Below the pieces are notes generated by a model. It ran no database searches. It was not told where the DNA came from and saw only the letters and a list, made by a program, of their open reading frames with translations. Below are positions 1-6,046 of a stretch of DNA of 7,054 nucleotides, in pieces; the stretch's first letter is position 1; the number at the start of each line of letters is the position of its first letter. Made by a program: the position numbers and the translations under genes. This DNA is from an uncultured Prevotella sp. (GTDB lineage: Bacteria; Bacteroidota; Bacteroidia; Bacteroidales; Bacteroidaceae), in the NCBI GenBank assembly GCA_900556795.1, contig USQD01000098.1, positions 1 through 7,054 on the forward strand, read 5' to 3'.

Positions 1-999
1 GGCGTATCGAGCACGGAGATCAGAAGCGAGCAGCAGGTGGTTCGCCTCGGACTGGTTGGCGAATCGCCTATCCTCAATAAGATAGAGCGGGAAAGCCAAT
101 ATGTCAATGGATTTGAGGCAGGAAAGGTATTCTGTCTCAACGACCAATATCTCTCAGAGAATCTGCAGGCAGAGGAAAAGCAGGCAGCCAGTTTCCAGGA
201 ACTCCTGGACGAAAGCGATGCGCTCTATGTCATCTCTGCCCCAAGCAAGCACTATGCTCAGATAAAGGAAGCATTAGAAGCTGGCAAACACGTACTGTGC
301 GAATCGCCTATCACCCTTCAGCCTCAGCAATGGGAAGAACTCAAGGCAATAGCAAAAGATAAGAAGGTCGTCTTGATGGACTCTATCAAAACCGCCTATT
401 CCATGGCATACTATCGCCTATTGCTTTTGGCAAAGGGCGGTATCATCGGTGATATCATGTCGGTGGATGCAACCTGCACCAGTCTCGTAGACTTTGACCC
501 AACCCAGGATTCACAAAAGAGTCTTTACGAATGGAACAGTATCTGCGCCTGGGGCCCGACAGCGCTCCTGCCTATCTTCCAGCTTCTGGGCACAGAATAC
601 AGCTGCAAACAGATAGCCACCCACTTTCTGGACGAGGCAAAACGCTATGATGCCTTCACCAGGATATCCTTCCTCTACCCTCATGCCGTAGCTTCGCTGA
701 AAGTAGGTCAAGGTGTGAAGTCGGAAGGCGAATTGATTATCTCGGGTACCAAGGGCTATATCTATGTACCAGCCCCATGGTGGAAAACCGATTACTTCGA
801 GGTAAGATACGAGAATCCGCAGAACAACAAGCGCTACTTCTACCAGCTGGATGGAGAAGGTTTGCGCTATATGCTCCTCTCTTTCCTCAAAGCCATCCGC
901 ACGGGCAAGGACTTCTCTTACGTATCCGATGATATCTCAGAAGAAATCGTCAGGACTATCGCAGATTTTGAAGCAAGAAAGGAAATGGTCATCATATAG
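1..999 (+). CDS. Gfo/Idh/MocA-type oxidoreductase, C-terminal part of a probable cytidylyltransferase fusion (5' partial)
   Basis: The frame is open to the left edge. The GTG at 37 is probably internal, because the 12 codons before it read GVSSTEIRSEQQ. That resembles the conserved end (G-I-S-[ST]-T-x-[IL]-[RK]) of TagD-type glycerol-3-phosphate cytidylyltransferases, so an N-terminal nucleotidyltransferase domain likely lies outside the window. Counting from codon 37, a Rossmann-like start (LGLVGES, 4-10) leads to APSKHYAQIKEALEAGKHVL (68-87), a signature of the Gfo/Idh/MocA NAD(P)-binding domain. The C-terminal domain contains LISGTKGYIYVPAPWW (233-249) and FEVRYENP (254-261). Two features are odd: the family EKP motif is ESP (89-91), losing the usual lysine, and the usual D-x-G-x-H stretch is replaced by WGPTALLPIFQLLGT (172-186). 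Family placement is firm. Activity, substrate and the fusion partner are inferred; a CDP-linked precursor for a surface glycan would suit the neighbours. The last codons lie inside a terminator stem. Confidence 0.85.
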   Translation, partial: GVSSTEIRSEQQVVRLGLVGESPILNKIERESQYVNGFEAGKVFCLNDQYLSENLQAEEKQAASFQELLDESDALYVISAPSKHYAQIKEALEAGKHVLCESPITLQPQQWEELKAIAKDKKVVLMDSIKTAYSMAYYRLLLLAKGGIIGDIMSVDATCTSLVDFDPTQDSQKSLYEWNSICAWGPTALLPIFQLLGTEYSCKQIATHFLDEAKRYDAFTRISFLYPHAVASLKVGQGVKSEGELIISGTKGYIYVPAPWWKTDYFEVRYENPQNNKRYFYQLDGEGLRYMLLSFLKAIRTGKDFSYVSDDISEEIVRTIADFEARKEMVII

Positions 1000-1028
1000 G
1001 GTTTTCCTACATGATGACCATTTCTTTT
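978..1028. terminator. Bidirectional intrinsic terminator between convergent genes
   Basis: Arms 978-1000 and 1006-1028 pair almost completely around a 5-nt loop (1001-1005). The core is 14 perfect base pairs (982-995 with 1011-1024) plus TAGG/CCTA next to the loop, with one mismatch (996/1010) and one G-T pair (981/1025). The right arm ends in a T-rich run on the plus strand, and the left arm's A-rich base gives a T-rich run on the minus strand, so it can work both ways. The left arm contains the end and stop codon of the oxidoreductase gene; the right arm ends 3 bp from the stop of the opposing GT2 gene. Confidence 0.85.
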
Positions 1029-1031
1029 ATA

Positions 1032-1829
1032 TTAGCAATAAGCCACTCTTAAAGCAATACCATTCTGGCACCAATTCAGCTGGTGGAGCTTAACCTGCTG
1101 TAAAACCTTCACATGATATTGTTCATTGGTCTTAGAAGCTTCCCGGTGATACAGATGATACATGATGCCACCCATCTTGAGGGCTTTCTTCCTGATACCC
1201 GCAAAGTGCAGGCGATAGGCAAATTCACCATCCTCATGCCCCCATTGCTTCAAATCCTCATTATATCCATTGACAAGAAGAGCATCAGCCTTCCAGTATG
1301 CCATATTGCAACCTCTCAGATGATCGATGCGACGGGCATAACGAAAGGCAAGATAATTTCTCAGCATACGGGAACGGATGCTGTTCAGCATATAAGGCAA
1401 CGGCATGTTCCAAAGCTTTAAACGGGCATGCTTATCCTGAAGCAAACGTTTCGAGACAGAAGCCTCCAGTCTAACTCTACTGCCACAGACAAAGCAACCC
1501 TTCTGGGCAACCTCCAGATGATCAGCAACAAAGTGAGAATCCAATATCACGTCACCATCTACCTGGATGATATAATCGCCCGTAGCCTTAGCTATCGCCT
1601 TATTCAGAATGACAGTACGGCGGAATCCCTTATCTTCCTGCCATACATGCACAACCGGTACAGGCGAAGACTTAGCGTAACTTTCAATAAGCAGCTTCGT
1701 TTCCGCTGTAGATCCATCATCGCCAATAACAATTTCGTCTGGCATTTTACTCTGATGCATGGCACTTTCCAAAACCATTCTTAAGGCTTCTGGCCAATTA
1801 TACGTAATAATGAGCAATGTTACCTTCAT
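1032..1829 (-). CDS. GT2 family glycosyltransferase, chondroitin-polymerase-N-like (paralogue 1)
   Basis: A 265-residue cytoplasmic GT-A-fold glycosyltransferase with no signal peptide or membrane segment. The N-terminal domain begins LLIITYNWPEAL (5-16) and carries the nucleotide-binding DDGST (37-41), HVWQEDKGFR (61-70), LNKAIAKATGDYI (75-87) and the metal-binding DGD (91-93). This order matches the GT2 subgroup typified by the N-terminal domain of chondroitin polymerase (cd06420). A second conserved block, HLRGCNMAYWK (170-180) then NGYNEDLKQWGHED (187-200), is the Glyco_transf_7C-type acceptor/catalytic region with the ED pair expected of an active enzyme. All expected catalytic motifs are present. 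It aligns without gaps over about 259 residues to the product of 4443-5231, about 63% identical by hand count. It is a single-gene unit, divergent from the membrane-protein gene and closed by the hairpin at 978-1028. Donor and acceptor sugars cannot be inferred. Confidence 0.93.
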   Translation of the reverse strand: MKVTLLIITYNWPEALRMVLESAMHQSKMPDEIVIGDDGSTAETKLLIESYAKSSPVPVVHVWQEDKGFRRTVILNKAIAKATGDYIIQVDGDVILDSHFVADHLEVAQKGCFVCGSRVRLEASVSKRLLQDKHARLKLWNMPLPYMLNSIRSRMLRNYLAFRYARRIDHLRGCNMAYWKADALLVNGYNEDLKQWGHEDGEFAYRLHFAGIRKKALKMGGIMYHLYHREASKTNEQYHVKVLQQVKLHQLNWCQNGIALRVAYC

Positions 1830-2017
1830 ACCTAAACTTTTATTACAATTTACCTTTATCTATCTTTTCTTTAAACACTCTTATGACGTAAATCTTGCAT
1901 GATCCCCCTATTAATTTTACGATATTTATATAATTTAACAGCTGTTTGTGCAAGAAGACACAAGATTCTCTGTTATTATCTATGTAAAAAGAAAGAAATA
2001 AGTAAAAAAACAACACG
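1830..2017. promoter_or_regulatory. AT-rich divergent intergenic region, presumed promoters for both flanking genes
   Basis: This 188-bp gap is the only place where transcription of the minus-strand GT2 and the plus-strand membrane-protein gene can start locally. It has no credible ORF. I could not find a clean Bacteroidota promoter (TTTG, 19-21 bp, TAnnTTTG). The nearest plus-strand pieces are TTTG at 1945-1948 and TATCTATG at 1977-1984, but the 28-bp spacing is too long. A very A-rich leader (1985-2013) precedes the ATG at 2018, as is common where Shine-Dalgarno sequences are not used. The promoter role comes from gene layout, not from a motif. Confidence 0.5.
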
Positions 2018-3583
2018 ATGAATCAGAAATTGTTGAAAAGCCAGACGATATTGGCTATTTGTATTCTAATCTTATCGATCATCCCTATCGTGGCAATAGG
2101 TCCTTACCTACATCAGTTTGCGGATGACTATGTATTCGGAGCTCCAGTCTACAAGGCTTGGACCGCCACCCATTCATTAGGAGCATGCATTCAGGCTGCA
2201 TGGGATGAATCCATGCATATCTACCAGACATGGCAAGGTACTTACTCTGCATGTTTCCTGATGGCATTGCAACCGGGCATCTTTGGCAAATACTGGCTTG
2301 TACCTATTATTCTATTGGGAGGTTTGGTTCTTTCCACCTATACCCTGGGGTATACAGTATTACGCAGGTTGCTACATATCAGCAAGCAGGAGTACGCTTT
2401 CGTTTCTACGCTGTTCGTATTGATGACCGTACAGTTCGTATGGTCGTTCTACGATGCATTCTTCTGGTATAACGGAGCGATGTACTATACCTTATATTAT
2501 AGTCTTTCGCTGTTTCTAGCCTCCCTACTCATCGAATTCCATCTTACGAAATCCATCATGGCGAAAATCATCATCACGTTGGTTTCCGCAGCACTCGCCA
2601 TATTCATTGCCGGCGGCAACTTTGTTACCGGTCTGGGTATGCCTGCCATTCTCTTTATGGCTATCGTATGGATGTGGGTGGAGAGGAAGAAGACTCCTTT
2701 CTTCCTGATTTCTATCCTTATGATTTATGCCTGCGCCTTTGCTTTCAGCGTATTTGCAGCAGGCAATGCAGTCCGCCAAGCCACTGTCACCGATCAGCCG
2801 AATGTGGTTGCTGCCTTCTTTATGGCGATAGGAAAGAGCGTGGAATTTCTTGCTGATGCCATTGGAATCATGGAGGTACTCATGTTTACCATTCTCATTC
2901 CATTCCTGGCAAGATTAGCCAAGGCATCCCGCTTCAAGTTTTCTCATCCATGGCTTTATCTACTCATCGCTTTCCTGCTCTACAGCGCCTTCTTTTTCCC
3001 AAACAGCTATGCCATGGGATCCAGAGGAGCTGACAGAGTACAGAATGTATACTTCTATGTGCATCTGTGGATGTTCTGCTTCAATATCTTCTATCTCTCA
3101 GGTGCCCTCCAGCGCAGAGCGGCTGTCCAGGAACCTGTAAGCGTTGCCATGGTGAACCTGATTGACGCCATCAAACAGAAATACGACAGATACTTCAAGT
3201 GGACACCGGTATACTACTGGCTGGTATTGGTACTGTCTATCTCTGCCAAGCCAACTACTACCAACAGAACGCTCACCTTGTTGCGTAAGGGAACCGCGCA
3301 GAAGTTTGACCAACAGATGCAGCAGCGTGAAATTGCCGTAAAGAAAAGCAAGGCAGACCATCTGGTTCTGAATCCACTCACCGTAAAGATGCCATCCGAT
3401 GCATTCCACGACATCACCATCTATCCAGGTTACTGGATTAACCGAGGTATGGCAAACTATTATGACAAGAAAACGGTAGTAGCATTGCCTTTCGACGACA
3501 CCGACGAATCACCAGCCCAACTCCTGGAACGCTGCCGGGAGGAGGTAGGACCAGGTGGAATGACCTTTATCGAAGAAAAATAA
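2018..3583 (+). CDS. DUF6056-like polytopic membrane protein, possible GT-C-type glycosyltransferase
   Basis: A 521-residue integral membrane protein. After a short basic N-terminus, hydrophobic segments fall at about 10-30, 93-113, 125-145, 150-175, 181-201, 205-222, 227-247, 285-300, 312-328, 345-362 and 396-410. A polar C-terminal region (about 411-521) has no further membrane segment. The first loop contains FADDY (34-38), then WQGTYSACF (72-80). An acidic pair just after the first membrane helix is typical of GT-C enzymes using polyprenyl-phosphate sugars, and the ADDY...W-x-G-x-[YF]-S layout is what I recall for DUF6056 proteins of Bacteroidota. The family name is from memory and enzyme activity is inference. 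If active, it would transfer a sugar on the periplasmic side to a surface glycan. It is a single-gene unit with start ATG at 2018, an A-rich leader and the hairpin at 3610-3656 downstream. It could instead be a transporter or polymerase accessory protein. Confidence 0.8.
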   Translation: MNQKLLKSQTILAICILILSIIPIVAIGPYLHQFADDYVFGAPVYKAWTATHSLGACIQAAWDESMHIYQTWQGTYSACFLMALQPGIFGKYWLVPIILLGGLVLSTYTLGYTVLRRLLHISKQEYAFVSTLFVLMTVQFVWSFYDAFFWYNGAMYYTLYYSLSLFLASLLIEFHLTKSIMAKIIITLVSAALAIFIAGGNFVTGLGMPAILFMAIVWMWVERKKTPFFLISILMIYACAFAFSVFAAGNAVRQATVTDQPNVVAAFFMAIGKSVEFLADAIGIMEVLMFTILIPFLARLAKASRFKFSHPWLYLLIAFLLYSAFFFPNSYAMGSRGADRVQNVYFYVHLWMFCFNIFYLSGALQRRAAVQEPVSVAMVNLIDAIKQKYDRYFKWTPVYYWLVLVLSISAKPTTTNRTLTLLRKGTAQKFDQQMQQREIAVKKSKADHLVLNPLTVKMPSDAFHDITIYPGYWINRGMANYYDKKTVVALPFDDTDESPAQLLERCREEVGPGGMTFIEEK

Positions 3584-3609
3584 ATAAGAAGTTAACAATA
3601 TCATTCATC

Positions 3610-3656
3610 AAATAAAAAAGGTAAGTAGCCTAAGCAACTACTTACCTTTTTTATTT
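3610..3656. terminator. Bidirectional intrinsic terminator overlapping a 3' coding end
   Basis: Arms 3610-3628 and 3638-3656 are perfectly complementary over 19 bp, with a 9-nt loop (3629-3637). The GC-bearing part (GGTAAGTAG/CTACTTACC) sits next to the loop and is followed on both strands by a run of six T, the classic bidirectional form. It ends the membrane-protein gene (stop at 3583) on the plus strand and the glycan cluster on the minus strand. The right arm includes the TAG stop and last six codons of the WaaE-like gene, so the lysine-rich tail NKKGK is encoded by the terminator. Confidence 0.93.
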
Positions 3657-4438
3657 TTCATACGATCTTCAATTATCTTACTAACAGCAACAAACTGATA
3701 GATGCCTTCATAGCAGGCACAGATAAACCCTTCCTTTCCTTCCCGGAATCCGCCCTTCTGTATATAAGCACGGAAGAAACGCACAAACGGGCGATAGAAC
3801 AAGGCAGCCATTCCATAATTGCGGTCTTTCTTCTTTTCTATTTCATTCGCAGTATACTGGTTGATCTTTCCCATTCTGCTGGCAATACTATCATCTGCCA
3901 GATGAACAAGTGCCATATCAGCATGAGCCGCCGGTATCTTTTCTATTCTGCCCTTGATAACAGGATCGGCATGAATGATGGCTGGCCATACGGTATCCTT
4001 CCTGATAAAGAAACGCAACTGGTAATCTGGATAGAAACAATGCATGAATCTTCCCATAAAGCGACTCTTGCGTGGAACATATAAACCCTGTGGAGCATTC
4101 TCCTTCTCTATCAGGGAATAAAGATATTGCTTCAGTTCTGGGGTTACCAGTTCGTCGGCATCAACCACCAATACCCACTTGCAGGAAGCTGCATCTATGG
4201 CAGTCTGCCGTGCCGGTTCACAAATCTGATAATTGCCTCTAGGGAAGATAACAATCTTACAACCATATTTACGGGCGATATCCAATGTATTATCCGTACT
4301 CTCCATATCGCAGATCACCACCTCATCGAAATCTTTTACGGTTTCCAAAACCTCGGCCAAATGCTGCGATGCATTATAGGTATTAATAACGACAGAAATG
4401 CCGTGCTCTATATTTATTTGACGATTCTCTTCTTTCAT
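3638..4438 (-). CDS. WaaE/KdtX-like GT2 glycosyltransferase (beta-1,4-glucosyltransferase subgroup)
   Basis: A 266-residue cytoplasmic glycosyltransferase. ISVVINTYNASQHLAEVLET (14-33) opens the GT-A fold, CDMESTDNT (43-51) matches the D-x-x-S-x-D-x-T signature, and VVDADE (91-96) holds the metal-binding D-x-D. PDYQLRFFIR (137-146) and LVHL (177-180) follow in the positions seen in the WaaE/KdtX subgroup (cd02511), whose known members add a sugar to the lipopolysaccharide inner core. Length fits that subgroup. Membership is well supported; the exact sugar and linkage are not. The tail is basic and could help membrane association. It is the last gene of the minus-strand cluster, starting 4 bp after the preceding GT2 gene stops, which suggests translational coupling. 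The stop codon and last codons lie in the hairpin at 3610-3656. The protein is not closely related to the two other GT2 enzymes here. Confidence 0.92.
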   Translation of the reverse strand: MKEENRQINIEHGISVVINTYNASQHLAEVLETVKDFDEVVICDMESTDNTLDIARKYGCKIVIFPRGNYQICEPARQTAIDAASCKWVLVVDADELVTPELKQYLYSLIEKENAPQGLYVPRKSRFMGRFMHCFYPDYQLRFFIRKDTVWPAIIHADPVIKGRIEKIPAAHADMALVHLADDSIASRMGKINQYTANEIEKKKDRNYGMAALFYRPFVRFFRAYIQKGGFREGKEGFICACYEGIYQFVAVSKIIEDRMKNKKGK

Positions 4439-4442
4439 AATT

Positions 4443-5231
4443 TTACAAGTATTTGTCTATTCCGTTATTGCAACGGGTTATATGCTCTTTTTCAACCTTT
4501 TCTAAGGCGACATTATGGATTTCCTCATTAGCCCTGGAAGATTCCTTATGATATAGATGATAAACAATACCACCCATTTTGAGCGCTTTTTTCTGAACGC
4601 CAGAATAGTACAGTCGATAAGCTATCTCTGTATCTTCATGCCCCCATTGTGTCAAATCTTCATTATACCCATTTACCCGGATAAGGTCGCTCTTCCAAAA
4701 TGCCATATTACAACCTCTCAGATGCGCCAATCTACGGGCATAACGGAATGCGAAATAATTTCTGAGCAGTCTTGAACGGAAACTATTACAAACAAAACTG
4801 ATAGGCATATTCCATGGTTTTATGACAAACTTATTGTTTGCCAATATACTCATGGTTTCCTGCTGAGATATCTTAACTCTACTTCCACAAACAAAACAGC
4901 CTTCTTGAGCCATTTCAATATGGTCGGCAATAAAGTGAGAATTTAAGACTACATCTCCATCAATCTGGATAATATAATCGCCCGTTGCTTTAGCTATAGC
5001 CTTGTTTAAAATGGCTGTTTTGCGAAAGCCCAAATCTTTTTGCCATACATGGATAACTGGCTGGGGAAAGTTGGATGCAAAATGTTCTATCAGCATTTTG
5101 GTTTCTTCTGTAGAACCATCATCTGCTATCACTATTTCATCAGGCAAGACCGTTTGACGACTCACACTAGCGAGTACCATCCCCAATGCTTGAGGCCAAT
5201 TATATGTTGTCATCAATAATGTTGTCTTCAT
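4443..5231 (-). CDS. GT2 family glycosyltransferase, chondroitin-polymerase-N-like (paralogue 2)
   Basis: A 262-residue paralogue of the product of 1032-1829, aligned without gaps and with the same motif positions: TTYNWPQAL (8-16), DDGST (37-41), HVWQKDLGFRK (61-71), DGD (91-93), HLRGCNMAFWK (170-180) and QWGHED (195-200). All expected catalytic residues are present, so both copies look active. They differ most at residues 121-150 and after about 230, the parts most likely to set acceptor choice. DNA is clearly more AT-rich than its neighbours: two sampled 60-base lines (4501 and 4801) have 43 G+C of 120, against 60 of 120 in two lines of the first paralogue (1141, 1441). It lies 4 bp after the kinase gene and 4 bp before the WaaE-like gene, so it is in the middle of a tight operon. 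Donor and acceptor are unknown; a step in the same glycan as its neighbours is likely. Confidence 0.93.
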   Translation of the reverse strand: MKTTLLMTTYNWPQALGMVLASVSRQTVLPDEIVIADDGSTEETKMLIEHFASNFPQPVIHVWQKDLGFRKTAILNKAIAKATGDYIIQIDGDVVLNSHFIADHIEMAQEGCFVCGSRVKISQQETMSILANNKFVIKPWNMPISFVCNSFRSRLLRNYFAFRYARRLAHLRGCNMAFWKSDLIRVNGYNEDLTQWGHEDTEIAYRLYYSGVQKKALKMGGIVYHLYHKESSRANEEIHNVALEKVEKEHITRCNNGIDKYL

Positions 5232-5235
5232 AACT

Positions 5236-5997
5236 TTACTTTTTTCTAAAACAATGCGTTATATTTTTTCTTGTCTTCCATCGCCTGTCATGTTCTTCCT
5301 TACCATCCATAAAGTACTGAACCATAGATTCTTCCAACCCTCTACCCTTAACATATTCACGGGCTACAAACTCGAAGACATCCATTCTGCCGGTGAATCT
5401 CGTCAAGTTTTCCACACATTCCTTCATCGGTGGATAACCAGTGTAAAACTTCATGCGGTTGATGTCGATAAGAGAGAAGGTATAATGGCCATCAGCCTGA
5501 GGCTGATACAGTACATTACCACTGTTCAGGTCGATATCGATGATACCTTTCTGATGCAGGCGATTCACAAAGCGGGCAAAATCACCCGCCATAACCTTGT
5601 TGAATTCCTTCGGATCGTTCAACTGCCCCGTAATAGGCAGACTGTTATCTACATCAGAGATAAAATAGCAATAGTCGATAAGTCCATTCACTCTTGTCTC
5701 AACATATCCAAAGCCTTCAGGGGTAGCAAAGCCATCCTCCTGCAGTTTGACAGCATTCTCATAAGCCCGGCAAGCCTTGGTAGAGCGGAAGAAACTATAT
5801 CCTATCTTCTGAACGAAGTTAGGGCGCTTGTATCTTTTCACCACCACTTCCTTGTCTTTTCCATCAAACTTCACAATAAAAGCCTTGATTACATTCCTTC
5901 CCTGAAAGATGCAACGTCCCTCCTGCTCGAACACATCCGGGATGCGCTCGATGAAACTTCTCATCTCTTCGTATTTTGGATTTATCTTTATCTTCAT
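5236..5997 (-). CDS. WaaP/KdkA-like lipopolysaccharide kinase family protein
   Basis: A 253-residue cytoplasmic protein of the Kdo/WaaP kinase fold, related to eukaryotic-type protein kinases. Visible landmarks in order are: beta-3 lysine in VVVKRYKRP (51-59, Lys54), a probable helix-C glutamate in RAYENAVKLQ (77-86, Glu80), catalytic loop IDIDLNSGNVLY (153-164) with Asp156 and Asn161, and metal-binding LIDINRMKF (176-184, Asp178) in the DFG position. The loop reads D-I-D-L-N where family members usually have H-G-D-L-N; otherwise the site is intact. Known relatives phosphorylate heptose or Kdo in the lipopolysaccharide inner core, a good fit for the next two genes, both glycosyltransferases and one WaaE-like. 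Start ATG at 5997 follows an AT-rich 49-bp gap after the ATPase gene, so it may have its own promoter or continue that transcript. The acceptor sugar is not deducible. Confidence 0.88.
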   Translation of the reverse strand: MKIKINPKYEEMRSFIERIPDVFEQEGRCIFQGRNVIKAFIVKFDGKDKEVVVKRYKRPNFVQKIGYSFFRSTKACRAYENAVKLQEDGFATPEGFGYVETRVNGLIDYCYFISDVDNSLPITGQLNDPKEFNKVMAGDFARFVNRLHQKGIIDIDLNSGNVLYQPQADGHYTFSLIDINRMKFYTGYPPMKECVENLTRFTGRMDVFEFVAREYVKGRGLEESMVQYFMDGKEEHDRRWKTRKNITHCFRKK

Positions 5998-6046
5998 TTG
6001 TTTTCTATACTTTTATATTATCATTGTCCAAGATACTTGGGTACAT

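Noticed and set aside
37..39. GTG at 37 as the true start of the oxidoreductase.
   Set aside because: The frame is open upstream and encodes a stretch resembling the end of a cytidylyltransferase domain, so the start probably lies outside the window.
1946..1963. Small inverted repeat TTGTG...CACAA as a possible operator.
   Set aside because: Only five base pairs in an AT-rich gap; this can occur by chance.
1945..1984. TTTG and TATCTATG as a Bacteroidota promoter for the membrane-protein gene.
   Set aside because: The 28-bp spacing is well above the usual 19-21 bp and the -7 box has a mismatch.
1032..5231. The GT2 paralogues as ends of a composite transposon or mobile element.
   Set aside because: No terminal inverted repeats, target-site duplication, transposase or integrase was seen; the similarity is confined to coding sequence.
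6025..6043. Short hairpin (CCAAG, ATA loop, CTTGG, extended by wobble pairs) between the ATPase and kinase genes.
   Set aside because: The stem is short and no T run follows on the minus strand, so it is not a convincing terminator; an overlapping TATCTTGG resembles a -7 box but has no matching -33 element.
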